Assembly (NCBI GenBank): GCA_963704075.1
Contig: CAVPGV010000020.1
Coordinates: 124,001 to 188,000, forward strand
Source of the DNA: JADKAV01 sp963704075
GTDB taxonomy: Bacteria > Actinomycetota > Actinomycetes > S36-B12 > UBA10799
DNA length: 64,000 nt
Reading direction: 5' to 3'
This document shows positions 28,672-38,708 of the stretch, piece by piece. Within the stretch, counting starts at the first letter, position 1. Every line of letters begins with the position of its first letter. The notes under the pieces were generated by a model. It did no database searches. It was not told the DNA's origin and saw only the letters and a program-made list of their open reading frames with translations. The translations under genes and the position numbers were made by a program.

Positions 28672-28736
28672 GGACCCGATCCGGGCCCGCGCCGGCTTCG
28701 GCGGCGTGCGCAGGATCCGCATGTAACGATGCGGAC

Positions 28737-29906
28737 ATGGACTTCACGTTTCCCGAAGAGATCACGGCCCTGCGCGCCAGTTTCGCCGACTTCGTCAAGC
28801 GGCAGATCATGCCCCTGGAAGAGGACCTCGCCGGCGAGTTCGACACCCTCTCGCCGGATCGCGAGCGGGTCGTCGAGGCGATGGACCGGGTTCGTGCATT
28901 GTCGGTCGAGGCGGGCTTCTTCGCCGCGCACATGCCCGAATCGGTCGGTGGGCAGGGGCTCAGCACCCTCGGGATGACCGCGCTGGTGGAGGACGCCGCA
29001 CGCAGCGGCTCGCGCCTGGCGATGACCGCGATCTCGCCGCCGAACCCCGCCGGCCCCAGTTCCCTGCTGCTCAAACTCCCCGACCACCTGATCAAGGAGT
29101 GGGTCACCCCCGTGGTCACCGGCACGAAGACCGCCTGCTTCGCGCTCACCGAGCCGGAGGCCGGATCGGACGCCCAAGCCATTCGCACCAAAGCCACCAA
29201 GGACGGCGACGGGTGGCGGATCAACGGCCACAAGCACTACATCACCAACGCCTCGCACGCCGACTTCGCCGTCGTGTTCGCGGTGACCGACGCCGAGAAG
29301 CGGGCGGCCGGTGGCATCACGGCGTTCCTGGTGCCCGCCGAGCAGTTCCGCCGGGGGCCGACGCAGTGGAACATCTCCGACACCCACCCGGGCGAGTTGT
29401 TCTTCGAGGACGCGTGGGTGCCTGACGACCACGTCATCGGCGAGGTGGGGCTGGGCTTCTTCGCGGCGATGGAGTTCCTGAACGCCGGGCGCGCATTCAT
29501 CGGCGCGCAGGCCCTCGGGCTGGCCGAGTTCAGCCTCGATGCCGCGACCGCCCACGTGCAGGCGCGCACCGCTTTCGGCAAGCCGTTGGCCGCGTTCCAG
29601 GGGGCCAGCTTCCCGCTGGCCGAGAGCAAGGTCGAGATCGAGGCGATGCGCTGGTTGGTCTACCACCTGGCCTGGGCCGTCGACGAGGGTCAGAACGCCA
29701 TGCTGGACGCCTCCATCGTGAAGTACTACTCCACTGAACGGGCGTACGCCGTGGCCGACCGGTGCCTGCAGGCCTTCGGAGGGATGGGCCTGATGAAGTC
29801 CGGGCCGATCGAGCGCGTGCTGCGCCATTTGCGGATGCTGCGGGTGGTCGAGGGCGCCTCCGAGATCCAACTTCTGGTCATCTCCCGTGCGTTGACCGTG
29901 AAGTAG
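28737..29906 (+). CDS. Acyl-CoA dehydrogenase
   Basis: A 389-residue FAD flavoprotein oxidising an acyl-CoA to the 2,3-enoyl-CoA. Family blocks include FALTEPEAGSDAQAIRTKA, YITNASHADFAVVFA, ARTAFGKPLAAFQ and QAFGGMGLMKSGPIERVLR. The ATG at 28737 aligns with the family N-terminus (MDFTFPEEITALRASF); the longer upstream frame is a shadow of the chelatase gene. Substrate chain length cannot be told. It stands alone between cbiX and kgd. Confidence 0.93.
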   Translation: MDFTFPEEITALRASFADFVKRQIMPLEEDLAGEFDTLSPDRERVVEAMDRVRALSVEAGFFAAHMPESVGGQGLSTLGMTALVEDAARSGSRLAMTAISPPNPAGPSSLLLKLPDHLIKEWVTPVVTGTKTACFALTEPEAGSDAQAIRTKATKDGDGWRINGHKHYITNASHADFAVVFAVTDAEKRAAGGITAFLVPAEQFRRGPTQWNISDTHPGELFFEDAWVPDDHVIGEVGLGFFAAMEFLNAGRAFIGAQALGLAEFSLDAATAHVQARTAFGKPLAAFQGASFPLAESKVEIEAMRWLVYHLAWAVDEGQNAMLDASIVKYYSTERAYAVADRCLQAFGGMGLMKSGPIERVLRHLRMLRVVEGASEIQLLVISRALTVK

Positions 29907-30090
29907 GTCCGGCGCGAACGGGCGAGGTTGTCAGGATCTGTTGACTCAATGACCGGATATCCACCACCGCACCGCGAATCCGGCGGACACGGTGCGGTAA
30001 CGGTCCGGTACGCACATTGACCGACCGATGCGCGCGCGCCGCCCGGTCACTAGGCTGGACCACGCATGCGAATCGACCCCAGGGGCACAC

Positions 30091-33000
30091 GTGACCACTG
30101 ACGCAGGGAACTCCTTCGGAGCCAACGAATGGCTCGTTGACGAGTTGTACGAGCAGTACCTAGAGGATCGGCATTCCGTCGACCCGGCCTGGTGGGACTT
30201 CTTCGCCGACTACGTGCCGTCGGACCCCGCCCGCGCTGCGGCGCTGAAGACCAAGATCGACCAGGCCAAGGCGGCCCGGGCCCCGGCGAAGGCCGCCCCC
30301 GAGCCCAGACCCGCGGCCCCCCAGGTCACCAGCGAGGAGGCCACCGTGCTGCGCGGGCCCGCCGCCCGGGTGGTCACGAACATGGAGGCCAGCCTCGGCG
30401 TTCCGACCGCGACCAGTGTCCGCGCGGTGCCCGCGAAACTGCTGATCGACAACCGCGTGGTGATCAACAACCACCTGGGGCGCAAACGGCAGGGGAAGAT
30501 CAGTTTCACCCACCTGATCGGCTACGCGATGGTCCAGGCCATGAAGGCCATCCCCAGCATGAACGCCTCCTACGCCGAGATCGACGGGAAGCCGGCGGTG
30601 GTGCAGCACGAGTCGGTCGGGCTGGGCATCGCGATCGACATGAGCAAACCGGACGGCACCCGGCAGTTGCTGGTGCCGAGCATCAAGAACGCGCAGGACA
30701 TGGACTTCGCCGCGTTCCGGCATGCCTACGAGGACCTGATCCACCGCGCCCGCAACAACAAGCTGGGCGTCGACGACTTCGCCGGGACGACTGCCAGCCT
30801 GACCAACCCGGGAACCATTGGGACCGTCCATTCCGTGCCACGGCTGATGCCCGGTCAGGGCGTCATCCTGGGCGTCGGGGCCATGGAGTACCCGGCGGAG
30901 TTCCAGGGCGCGGCCGTGGAGACCATCGTCCGGCAGGGCATCAGCAAGATCCTGACGCTCACCTCGACCTACGACCACCGGATCATCCAGGGCGCCCAGA
31001 GCGGGGAGTTCCTGCGGCGCATCCACCAGTACCTGCTGGGCGAGGACGACTTCTACGTCAACGTGTTCCGGTCGTTGCGCATCCCCTACGAGCCGATCCG
31101 CTGGGCCCAGGACATCGCGCTGGCCCACGACGACGAGATCTCCAAGACCGCCCGCGTCCAGGAACTCATCCACGCCTACCGGGTGCGCGGACACCTGATG
31201 GCCGACATCGACCCGCTGGAGTACAAGCAGCGCTCACACCCCGACCTGGACATCTCCAGCCACGGGCTGACCCTGTGGGACCTCGACCGGGAGTACGCCA
31301 CCGGCGGGTTCGGCGGACAGCCGTTCATGAAACTGCGCACCATCCTGGGCATCCTGCGCGACTCCTACTGCCGGACCATCGGTGTGGAGTACATGCACAT
31401 CCAGGACCCGGAGCAGCGCGCGTGGATCCAGAGCAAGGTGGAGCGTCCCTACACCCCGCCGACCCGCGATGAGCAGATGCAGATCCTTCGTAGGCTCAAC
31501 GCGGCGGAGGCCTTCGAGACGTTCCTGCAGACCAAGTACGTGGGCCAGAAGCGCTTCTCGCTGGAGGGCGCCGAATCCACGGTGGCTGTGCTCGACGAGA
31601 TCCTCGAAGCCGCCGCCCAGGACACGCTGGAAGAGGTAGCGATCGGGATGCCCCACCGCGGGCGTCTCAACGTTCTGGCCAATATCGCCGGCAAGCGCTA
31701 TGCGCAGATCTTCCGGGAGTTCGAGGGCGGCACCGTCGACTCCGTCATGGGGTCCGGAGACGTCAAGTACCACCTCGGCAGCACTGGCGAGTACGAGGCG
31801 GAGAGCGGCGAGGTGATCACTGTGTCGCTGGCCGCCAACCCGAGCCACCTCGAAGCGGTCAACCCCGTGCTCGAGGGGATCGTCCGCGCCAAGCAGGACA
31901 TGCTGGACCGCGGTGAGGAGTTCCCCGTCCTGCCGGTCCTGATGCACGGCGACGCCGCCTTCGCCGGTCAAGGAGTGGTCGCAGAGACCCTGAACCTGTC
32001 GCAGCTGCGCGGCTACCGCACCGGCGGCACGGTGCACATCATCGTGAACAACCAGGTGGGCTTCACCACTCCTCCGGAGAGCAGTCGTAGTTCGGTGTAC
32101 GCCACCGATGTGGCGCGCACGGTGCAGGCGCCGATCTTCCATGTCAACGGCGACGACCCGGAGGCCTGCGTTCGGGTGGCACGGATGGCGTTCGACTTCC
32201 GCGAGGCGTTCAACAAGGACGTGGTCATCGACCTGGTCTGCTACCGACGCCGCGGGCACAACGAGGCCGACGACCCCTCGCTGACCAACCCGAACATGTA
32301 CAAGCTCATCGACCAGAAGCGTTCGGTGCGCAAGCTCTACACCTCGTCGTTGATCGAGCGCGGCGACCTGTCGCAGGAGGACGCCGAGAAGGCGCTGCAG
32401 GACTACCAGTCGCAACTGGAGCGGGTGTTCTCGGAGACCCGCGAGGCGATGGCCCACCCCGAGGAGACGAAGGTCCTCACGGTCGTGGAGTACCCGGCGC
32501 ACGTGGAGACCGCGATCAGCGAGGAGACCCTCAAGCGCATCGTGGATTCCCAGGTCGCGCTTCCCGACCGGCTCACCGTGCACACGCGTCTGCAGCCGCA
32601 GTTGCAGCGTCGCGCGCAGATGGTCCAGGACGGGACGATCGACTGGGCCATGGGCGAGACGCTGGCCTTCGGCTCGCTGCTGATGGAGGGACGCAACGTG
32701 CGCCTCACCGGCCAGGACACCGCGCGCGGGACGTTCGGCCAGCGGCACGCGGTGATCGTGGACCGCGAGACCGAGGAGCGGTATGTGCCACTGCACAACC
32801 TGTCCAGCGACCAGGGCCGGTTCTACGTCTTCGACTCCATGCTCAGCGAGTTCGCGGCCCTCGGGTTCGAGTACGGCTACTCCGTGCAGGCCCCGGAAAC
32901 GCTGGTGCTGTGGGAGGCCCAGTTCGGGGACTTCGCCAACGGCGCGCAGACCATCACCGACGAATTCATCTCCAGCGGTGAGCAGAAGTGGGGGCAACTG

Positions 33001-33660
33001 TCGGGGATCGTGATGTTGTTGCCGCACGGCTATGAGGGGCAGGGACCCGACCACTCCTCGGCACGGGTCGAGCGCTACCTGCAACTGTCCGCGCAGAACA
33101 ACATGACCGTGGCGATGCCCAGCACGTCCGCCAGTTACTTCCACCTGTTGCGCTGGCACGCCAAGGCGCCGCATCACAAGCCGATGATCGTGTTCACCCC
33201 CAAGTCGATGCTGAGACTCAAGGCCGCCACCTCGAAGGCCGGCGACTTCACCAACGGCTACTTCCAGCCGGTCATCACCGACAACACCGTGGACCCGGCC
33301 GGCGTGCGACGTGTGCTGCTGTGTTCGGGCAAGATCACCTGGGACCTGTTCTCCGGGCGGCAGAAGGCCGGCCGCGAGGACGTCGCGATCGTTCGCCTCG
33401 AGCGGCTCTACCCGCTGCCGGGCGAGGAGATCCGGGCCGCCCTACAGCAGTTCCCGGAGGACGCCGAAGTGATCTGGGTCCAGGAGGAGCCGATGAACCA
33501 GGGCGCCTACCAGTACATCTCGATCAACCTGCCGGAGTTCCTCGACGGTCGCAGCATCGGACGGGTGTCCCGCACAGCATCTGCCTCGCCGGCGACCGGT
33601 TCCCACAAGGCCCATGAGGCGGAGCAGGCGCAGGTGGTCGCCAAGGCCATCGGTGCCTGA
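30091..33660 (+). CDS. kgd: Multifunctional 2-oxoglutarate metabolism enzyme (KGD)
   Basis: Actinobacterial fusion of the E1 (ThDP) and E2 succinyltransferase components of 2-oxoglutarate dehydrogenase, also acting as 2-oxoglutarate decarboxylase in the TCA cycle. The 1189 residues comprise an N-terminal NEWLVDELYEQYLEDRHSVD segment, a short Ala/Pro linker, an acyltransferase domain with catalytic His296 in STYDHRI, and a ThDP domain with MPHRGRLNVLANI, HGDAAFAGQG and NNQVGFTT. The GTG at 30091 follows AGGGG. The N-terminal segment binds GarA/OdhI-type inhibitors in relatives, which suggests phospho-control. The frame is intact throughout. Confidence 0.96.
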   Translation: MTTDAGNSFGANEWLVDELYEQYLEDRHSVDPAWWDFFADYVPSDPARAAALKTKIDQAKAARAPAKAAPEPRPAAPQVTSEEATVLRGPAARVVTNMEASLGVPTATSVRAVPAKLLIDNRVVINNHLGRKRQGKISFTHLIGYAMVQAMKAIPSMNASYAEIDGKPAVVQHESVGLGIAIDMSKPDGTRQLLVPSIKNAQDMDFAAFRHAYEDLIHRARNNKLGVDDFAGTTASLTNPGTIGTVHSVPRLMPGQGVILGVGAMEYPAEFQGAAVETIVRQGISKILTLTSTYDHRIIQGAQSGEFLRRIHQYLLGEDDFYVNVFRSLRIPYEPIRWAQDIALAHDDEISKTARVQELIHAYRVRGHLMADIDPLEYKQRSHPDLDISSHGLTLWDLDREYATGGFGGQPFMKLRTILGILRDSYCRTIGVEYMHIQDPEQRAWIQSKVERPYTPPTRDEQMQILRRLNAAEAFETFLQTKYVGQKRFSLEGAESTVAVLDEILEAAAQDTLEEVAIGMPHRGRLNVLANIAGKRYAQIFREFEGGTVDSVMGSGDVKYHLGSTGEYEAESGEVITVSLAANPSHLEAVNPVLEGIVRAKQDMLDRGEEFPVLPVLMHGDAAFAGQGVVAETLNLSQLRGYRTGGTVHIIVNNQVGFTTPPESSRSSVYATDVARTVQAPIFHVNGDDPEACVRVARMAFDFREAFNKDVVIDLVCYRRRGHNEADDPSLTNPNMYKLIDQKRSVRKLYTSSLIERGDLSQEDAEKALQDYQSQLERVFSETREAMAHPEETKVLTVVEYPAHVETAISEETLKRIVDSQVALPDRLTVHTRLQPQLQRRAQMVQDGTIDWAMGETLAFGSLLMEGRNVRLTGQDTARGTFGQRHAVIVDRETEERYVPLHNLSSDQGRFYVFDSMLSEFAALGFEYGYSVQAPETLVLWEAQFGDFANGAQTITDEFISSGEQKWGQLSGIVMLLPHGYEGQGPDHSSARVERYLQLSAQNNMTVAMPSTSASYFHLLRWHAKAPHHKPMIVFTPKSMLRLKAATSKAGDFTNGYFQPVITDNTVDPAGVRRVLLCSGKITWDLFSGRQKAGREDVAIVRLERLYPLPGEEIRAALQQFPEDAEVIWVQEEPMNQGAYQYISINLPEFLDGRSIGRVSRTASASPATGSHKAHEAEQAQVVAKAIGA

Positions 33661-33830
33661 TGTACGACAGCGACCGCGGGATCGAGGAGTTGCTGCGCCG
33701 CCGCGAGGGTGAGGAGTTCGCCGTCGATTGGCTGGCCGACCAGTTGCGCGTCTACGTCGATCTCCACCCCGACGACGAGAACGTGGTCGAGCGCCTGGCC
33801 ACCTGGCTGGCACGAGACGACGACGAGTGA
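33660..33830 (+). CDS. DUF6104 family small protein, partner of kgd
   Basis: A 56-residue acidic protein starting MYDSDRGIEELLRRR and ending in an Asp/Glu tail; the family is typically found immediately after kgd in actinobacteria. Its ATG overlaps the final base of the kgd TGA and its TGA overlaps the GTG of the next gene, so all three are translationally coupled. The function of the family is unknown; constant linkage suggests a role in KGD assembly or control. Confidence 0.85.
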   Translation: MYDSDRGIEELLRRREGEEFAVDWLADQLRVYVDLHPDDENVVERLATWLARDDDE

Positions 33831-34789
33831 GCGGCGCTGGTGCCGGCTCGCGCCAGGCCGCGGGGGTTCCGTTCAGCAGTTTCCAGGAGGCCTCGGACGC
33901 CGTTCTGGACTTGCTGCAGGTGCGGATCCCGATGGGCCTGTGGATGGTCACCCGAACCGTGGAGGACGACTGGATCGTCCTGCGCGCCGCCGACCGCTCC
34001 TACGGGGTGGCCGACGGGGACTTGTTCCGATGGAGCGACTCGTTCTGCTACCGGATGCTCAGGGGCGAGGGTCCCAACATCGCACCTGAATCCAGCGCCG
34101 TCCCGGCGTACGCGGCTGCCCCCATCGGGCGCGACATCCCGATCGAGGCCTACGTCGGATTCCCGTTGATCGTCGATGAGCAGGTATTCGGAACCTTGTG
34201 CGCGATCGATCCGCAGCAGCAGACCGACGCCCTGCAGTCCGAGGCAGATCTCATCGCAACGCTCGCCAGCCTGCTCTCGACCATTCTCGCCACGCAGGTG
34301 CGTGCCAACCGACTTTCGGCACTGGCCGACGAGTTGCTGGATGTGGCACACCGCGATCCCCTCACAGGTACTCTGAACCGCCGCGGATGGGACCGCCTGC
34401 TGACACGCGCCCAGGAGAACATCCGCGCGTTCGGTACGCGTCACGGCGTCGTCGTGATCGACCTCGACGGGCTGAAGGGCGTCAACGACCAGCGGGGCCA
34501 TGCGGCCGGTGACGCTCACCTGCGCTTGGCCGGCGAGGTCCTGCTCGAGTCGAACCGCACCGCCGACGTCGTGGCCCGGATCGGTGGCGACGAGTTCGGG
34601 ATCCTGCTCGAGGACCCCGATGGGCCGGATCCATCGACCTACTGCGAACGGCTTGCCGACGACCTGGACCGGGCCGGCGTCCCGGCGTCCATCGGGTGGG
34701 CGGTCGCCGACACCGTCACCCCGGTACTCGACGCCGTGGCCACGGCGGACGCCCGGATGTACGAGAACAAGTGGGCTCGTCGCGGGTAA
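33827..34789 (+). CDS. Diguanylate cyclase with N-terminal GAF domain
   Basis: A 320-residue soluble protein. Residues ~15-165 form a GAF-like sensor (VGFPLIVDEQVFGTLCAID) and residues ~170-320 a GGDEF domain with an intact active site (RIGGDEFG, motif at 253-257) and the substrate helix DPLTGTLNRRGWD. It should make c-di-GMP from GTP. The GTG at 33827 overlaps the DUF6104 stop. No RxxD inhibitory site is evident just before the motif. The coupling of a cyclase to kgd hints at cotranscription with central metabolism. Confidence 0.9.
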   Translation: MSGAGAGSRQAAGVPFSSFQEASDAVLDLLQVRIPMGLWMVTRTVEDDWIVLRAADRSYGVADGDLFRWSDSFCYRMLRGEGPNIAPESSAVPAYAAAPIGRDIPIEAYVGFPLIVDEQVFGTLCAIDPQQQTDALQSEADLIATLASLLSTILATQVRANRLSALADELLDVAHRDPLTGTLNRRGWDRLLTRAQENIRAFGTRHGVVVIDLDGLKGVNDQRGHAAGDAHLRLAGEVLLESNRTADVVARIGGDEFGILLEDPDGPDPSTYCERLADDLDRAGVPASIGWAVADTVTPVLDAVATADARMYENKWARRG

Positions 34790-34862
34790 CGAGCCGTGTG
34801 CCTCGAGCGGGTCGCCCGCCTGCACGGGCGTTGAAGTTGTTCACATCGGTGCCCGTACCCAG

Positions 34863-34877
34863 CTCCAACGCCTGTAC
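34863..34877 (+). repeat. CTCCAACGCCTG dispersed repeat, copy A
   Basis: CTCCAACGCCTGTAC preceded by GTACCCAG, matching copies at 37601-37631, 51783-51820 (reverse) and 51860-51890. It lies between the two c-di-GMP genes. Confidence 0.5.
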
Positions 34878-34959
34878 GCAACGTGACCCATGGTGACCTC
34901 GAACGGACGAATGCGACAAACGCCTCGAAGCGGGCAAGGATGGGGCAGGAGGTGTCCCC

Positions 34960-37485
34960 ATGGGCCGTAGCGACGTGCTGACAGCGCGCATCCTTTCAGC
35001 CCTTGCGGGGGGACCATGCGGCGTGATCCAGCTCATCGACGCGATGGAAGCCAACCTCACGCCTGCGTTCGCGGACGGATTGGTGGGCTTCGTCCCCGGA
35101 CTCTCGATGGAGACGCTGGCCCTGGTGCCGGCCGGCGGTAGCTCCTCCTACGTCGGAACGGCCGTGGCGGGACTGGAGCGTGATGTTCAGAACCTGCTCC
35201 GCAACGGCACGCAGGGCCTGCTGTCCCGACATCGCCTAGACGAGGGGGCGGAGGTCGCTGCTGCGCTCGACTGGAGTTCCGTTGTGCTCGCGCCACTGAC
35301 GGTGCCTGGCTACGCCCCGGGGGCGGTGGTCTACTGGCGCGGGCCAGGCCGCGAACGGTTCTCCGACGGCGACGTCTCACTGTTGCTGTCGACCACGATC
35401 ACTCTTGGACCTTTGGTGCTCGCCGCATCGCTCACCGACCATCTGGTCTTCGGCCGCGAAGTAAGTGAAGCCATCGCGGACGCCGTGATCGCCGTCGATC
35501 ACGAGTTCCGCGTGGTGCGGTGGAACTCAGCCGCACATCGGCTCTACGGGATATCCGCCGACGACGCCGTCGGCAACCCCCTGGCGTCGCTGTGCACCAC
35601 TTACTACGACGATCCGGACATGACGCAGGACCTCGCGTGGGAAGAACTGCTGCGCACGGGCCGCTGGACCGGACAGGTCACCCAGCAGTCGAAAGCGGGC
35701 TGCACGGTTTCGGTGGTGTCCTCCGTCACGAGGATCCGCGACGACGACGGTCACTTCATCGGAGCCGTGGCCGTCAATCGCGACAACAGTGAGCTCACCT
35801 TGGCGAGGAGCCGGATGCAGGCCGCCGAGGGCTTGCTCACCGATGCTCTCGACGCATCAGGCGCGATGGCCGTGGTCGTGGATGGCGACGGGGTGATCGT
35901 GGCGGCCAATCGCGAATGGCTCGACGTAGCCCTGGCCACAGACGCCCGCATGGACCTCGTCAGCGTGGGCGCCGACTACGTACGGCCGGTCCGCGAGGCG
36001 GCCGACTCCGGAGACGAGAGCGCACGCGAGGTTCTGGTCGAGCTACAGAAGGTCCTGAGCGGTCAAGTACCGACCGCGAACGCCGGGTATCGCTGCGATC
36101 GTCCCGACGGCCCCCATTGGTACACGATGGAGATTCGACGACTCGCCGGTGCGCACGGTGCGGTGATCACCCACCGGGAAATCACTGAGGACCTCCAGCT
36201 CAAGCAGATGTTGGCCCATCAGAGCGCCCACGACCCGGTCACTGGACTTGGCAACCGGCGACAACTCGATGAGCGGATCCGACGGGCACAAGAGGGGAAG
36301 TGCGGCCTACTCATATGCGACATCGACGGATTCGCGGCCGTCAATGAGGCGATCGGCTACCCCGACGGCGACAAGGTGCTGCGAGCGATGGCTGACCGCC
36401 TTGTACGGATGTGCCCACCCGGAGGCGAGGTGGTCCGCCTTGCCAGTGATCAGTTCGCTATGTTCATCGAGGGGGCCGCAGACCCGACATTGGCCCATCT
36501 CGGCGAACGGGTGCGGGCAATCGCGAGGCTGCCATTAGACGTCGGGGAGCGGCGGCTCATGTTGTCGATGAGCATCGGCATCGCCACGGTCGACACATCA
36601 GCCGAACCGGTCACCGAACTCGCCTCAGAACTCATTCTTCGAGCTGACGCCGCGCGGATCGACTCGAAGGCGCAAGGACGCAACCGGGTGCGAACCTACC
36701 GGCCGGCCCTGCGGGACCGGACCGCCGCACTGCTGCAGATGCAGCATGAGTTCACGACTGCACTGGATTCGGGACTGCTGACGTTGCACTACCAGCAGAT
36801 CCTGCGCTTCGCGGACGACACGGTCGTGGGTTTTGAGGGTCTGGTCAGATGGCCCCGCGCCCCGGGACCAGTGCTGACCCCGGCAACGTTCGGACCGATA
36901 ATCTCCGCGCCGATCGTCGCGGGTCCGTTGGCCCACTGGTCCATCGATACTGCACTCATGGCTGCTCGTGTGCTCCGCCGGCAGCAACGGTTCCGCGACG
37001 CGTCGGTGGGTGTGAACCTGTCGGCCCAGCAGTTCCGCGACGTGGACGTCGATCAGTATCTGCTCAGCGCTGCAGATCGCCTGGCCGTTCCGTATTCGGC
37101 CATGGTTGTGGAGGTCACCGAGACCACGGCGTTCACCGACGACGGGCGGGTCCGAGACCAGATCGAGTCCCTGCACAGCGCCGGTGTGGGCATCGCCCTG
37201 GACGACTTCGGCACTGGTTTTTCCTCGTTGGCCCATCTGCGATCCCTGCCGGCGGACTCGGTGAAAATCGACAAGTCGTTCACCGCGGCGGTCCTCTCTG
37301 ACACCACCGCCCAAGCGCTCGTGCGATCACTGATCGGCTTGGCGCACGACCTGGGACTCGTGGTGGTGGCCGAGGGTATCGAGAACCAGGCTCAGTACGA
37401 GTGGTTGGCTGAGAACGACTGCGACCTGTACCAGGGTTTCTTCGCCCATCGGCCCACAGCACTGGATCAATGCCTTGAGCCCTGA
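34960..37485 (+). CDS. GAF-PAS-PAS-GGDEF(degenerate)-EAL c-di-GMP phosphodiesterase
   Basis: An 841-residue cytosolic sensor protein. Order: GAF-like (residues ~10-155), PAS (~170-280), second PAS (~290-410), GGDEF-like (~425-580), EAL (~600-835). The cyclase motif is replaced by ASDQF, so it should not make c-di-GMP. The EAL motif reads EGL (Glu626), but the remaining metal and catalytic blocks are present: NLSAQQF, EVTET, DDFGTGFSSL, KIDKSF and VVAEGIEN, so hydrolysis is likely. Copies of a short dispersed repeat flank the gene on both sides. It would oppose the upstream cyclase. Confidence 0.92.
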   Translation: MGRSDVLTARILSALAGGPCGVIQLIDAMEANLTPAFADGLVGFVPGLSMETLALVPAGGSSSYVGTAVAGLERDVQNLLRNGTQGLLSRHRLDEGAEVAAALDWSSVVLAPLTVPGYAPGAVVYWRGPGRERFSDGDVSLLLSTTITLGPLVLAASLTDHLVFGREVSEAIADAVIAVDHEFRVVRWNSAAHRLYGISADDAVGNPLASLCTTYYDDPDMTQDLAWEELLRTGRWTGQVTQQSKAGCTVSVVSSVTRIRDDDGHFIGAVAVNRDNSELTLARSRMQAAEGLLTDALDASGAMAVVVDGDGVIVAANREWLDVALATDARMDLVSVGADYVRPVREAADSGDESAREVLVELQKVLSGQVPTANAGYRCDRPDGPHWYTMEIRRLAGAHGAVITHREITEDLQLKQMLAHQSAHDPVTGLGNRRQLDERIRRAQEGKCGLLICDIDGFAAVNEAIGYPDGDKVLRAMADRLVRMCPPGGEVVRLASDQFAMFIEGAADPTLAHLGERVRAIARLPLDVGERRLMLSMSIGIATVDTSAEPVTELASELILRADAARIDSKAQGRNRVRTYRPALRDRTAALLQMQHEFTTALDSGLLTLHYQQILRFADDTVVGFEGLVRWPRAPGPVLTPATFGPIISAPIVAGPLAHWSIDTALMAARVLRRQQRFRDASVGVNLSAQQFRDVDVDQYLLSAADRLAVPYSAMVVEVTETTAFTDDGRVRDQIESLHSAGVGIALDDFGTGFSSLAHLRSLPADSVKIDKSFTAAVLSDTTAQALVRSLIGLAHDLGLVVVAEGIENQAQYEWLAENDCDLYQGFFAHRPTALDQCLEP

Positions 37486-37600
37486 CCACCGGTGCTGGAC
37501 GCGGCGCTCGGCGGCCACGCCTGATGCCGGACGTGGTTGCTCATGTCGGGGTGCTGTTCTCGCCGGGAGGTCGGTCAGCACCGAGCGGGCTGGCCGCCTG

Positions 37601-37631
37601 CAACGTCTGTACCTAACTCCAACGCCTGCGG
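37601..37631 (+). repeat. CTCCAACGCCTG dispersed repeat, copy B
   Basis: Two half-units 16-18 bp apart: CAACGTCTGTAC and CTCCAACGCCTGCGG. It lies 115 bp after the EAL gene. It closely resembles the reverse complement of the copy at 51783-51820. Confidence 0.55.
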
Positions 37632-37643
37632 CAGCGGGTGCCG

Positions 37644-38608
37644 TCAATCCATCGTCAGCACGAGTTTGCCTCGCACCTCACCGGCCGCAAGTCGCTCGAA
37701 CGCCGAGCGCGCATCCGCCAAGGCGTACTCGGCGTCGATAGGCGGGCGCAGACCCGTCGCTTCGCACATGTCGATCAAACGCCGCAGTTCGGCCGCAGTG
37801 CCCATCGTGGAACCGATGACGCTGAGTTGCCGGAAGAAAACGTGGTTCAGATCCGCGGGCGGCTGGCCCCCGGTGGTGGCACCGCTGACCACCAGCCGCC
37901 CGCCCGGCCGCAGACTGCGGATCGAGTGGGACCATGTCGCCTTGCCCACGGTCTCGATCACCAGGTCGACCCGGTGTGGCAACTTCTGACCGGAGTCGAA
38001 CACCGCGTGCGCGCCCATCTCGAGCGCGAAGTCGGTCTTGTCGCGCGTGGTCGCCCAGACCCGGGCGCCGGCGTGCCGCGCCAGCATGATCGCGGCGCTC
38101 GCCACGCCTCCCCCGGCACCCTGCACCAGAACGGTCTCCCCGGGCACAAGAGCACCGCGCGTGAACAGCATGCGGTAGGCGGTCAGCCATGCCGTCGGCA
38201 GACAGGCCGCCTGAGCGAAGGACAGCGCCCGAGGCTTCGGGATGAGGTTCGTCGCCGGCACGGTGACCCACTGCGCGAAGGTGCCTTGGTACTTCTCGCT
38301 GAGCAGGCTGCGGCCCGGATCGAAGGTCTCATCACCGCCGCCGGCCTGGCCGATCCGATCACCGAGTGCACGATGACCTCTCGGCCCTCGGCATCGACTC
38401 CAGCGGCGTCGCAGCCGAGGATCATCGGCAGCGCCGAGGCCGACAGGCCGACCCCCTTGAGGCTCCACAGATCGTGATGGTTCAGCGAGGCCGCCTTGAC
38501 CTTCACCTCGACCCAACCCTCTGGAACTTGGGGGGCGGGGCGATCCCCGACCTGTAGTGCGGACACCGGATCGTCGGAATCGAAGTCCGACACATAAGCC
38601 GCGAGCAT
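37644..38608 (-). pseudogene. Zinc-type alcohol dehydrogenase / quinone oxidoreductase family, one frame break
   Basis: Medium-chain dehydrogenase/reductase. The N-terminal frame (38608 to ~38350) reads KVKAASLNHHDLWSLKGVGL and ILGCDAAGVDAEGREVI. The C-terminal frame (from ~38348) reads YQGTFAQWVTVPATNLIPKP and the NADP-binding VLVQGAGGGVASAAIMLARH through to KLVLTMD. Adding one base near 38348 joins them as a 321-residue enzyme of normal length. No structural-zinc Cys cluster is visible. Substrate unknown. Confidence 0.8.
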
Positions 38609-38708
38609 GACTTCACGCTAGAACACCGCTGCGCAGCGCGATAGCGGACGGGCAGGGACCGCCCGGGAGTAGACTGGAATGGGCGAGGCGGTGAAGGGGA
38701 TGGTCACC

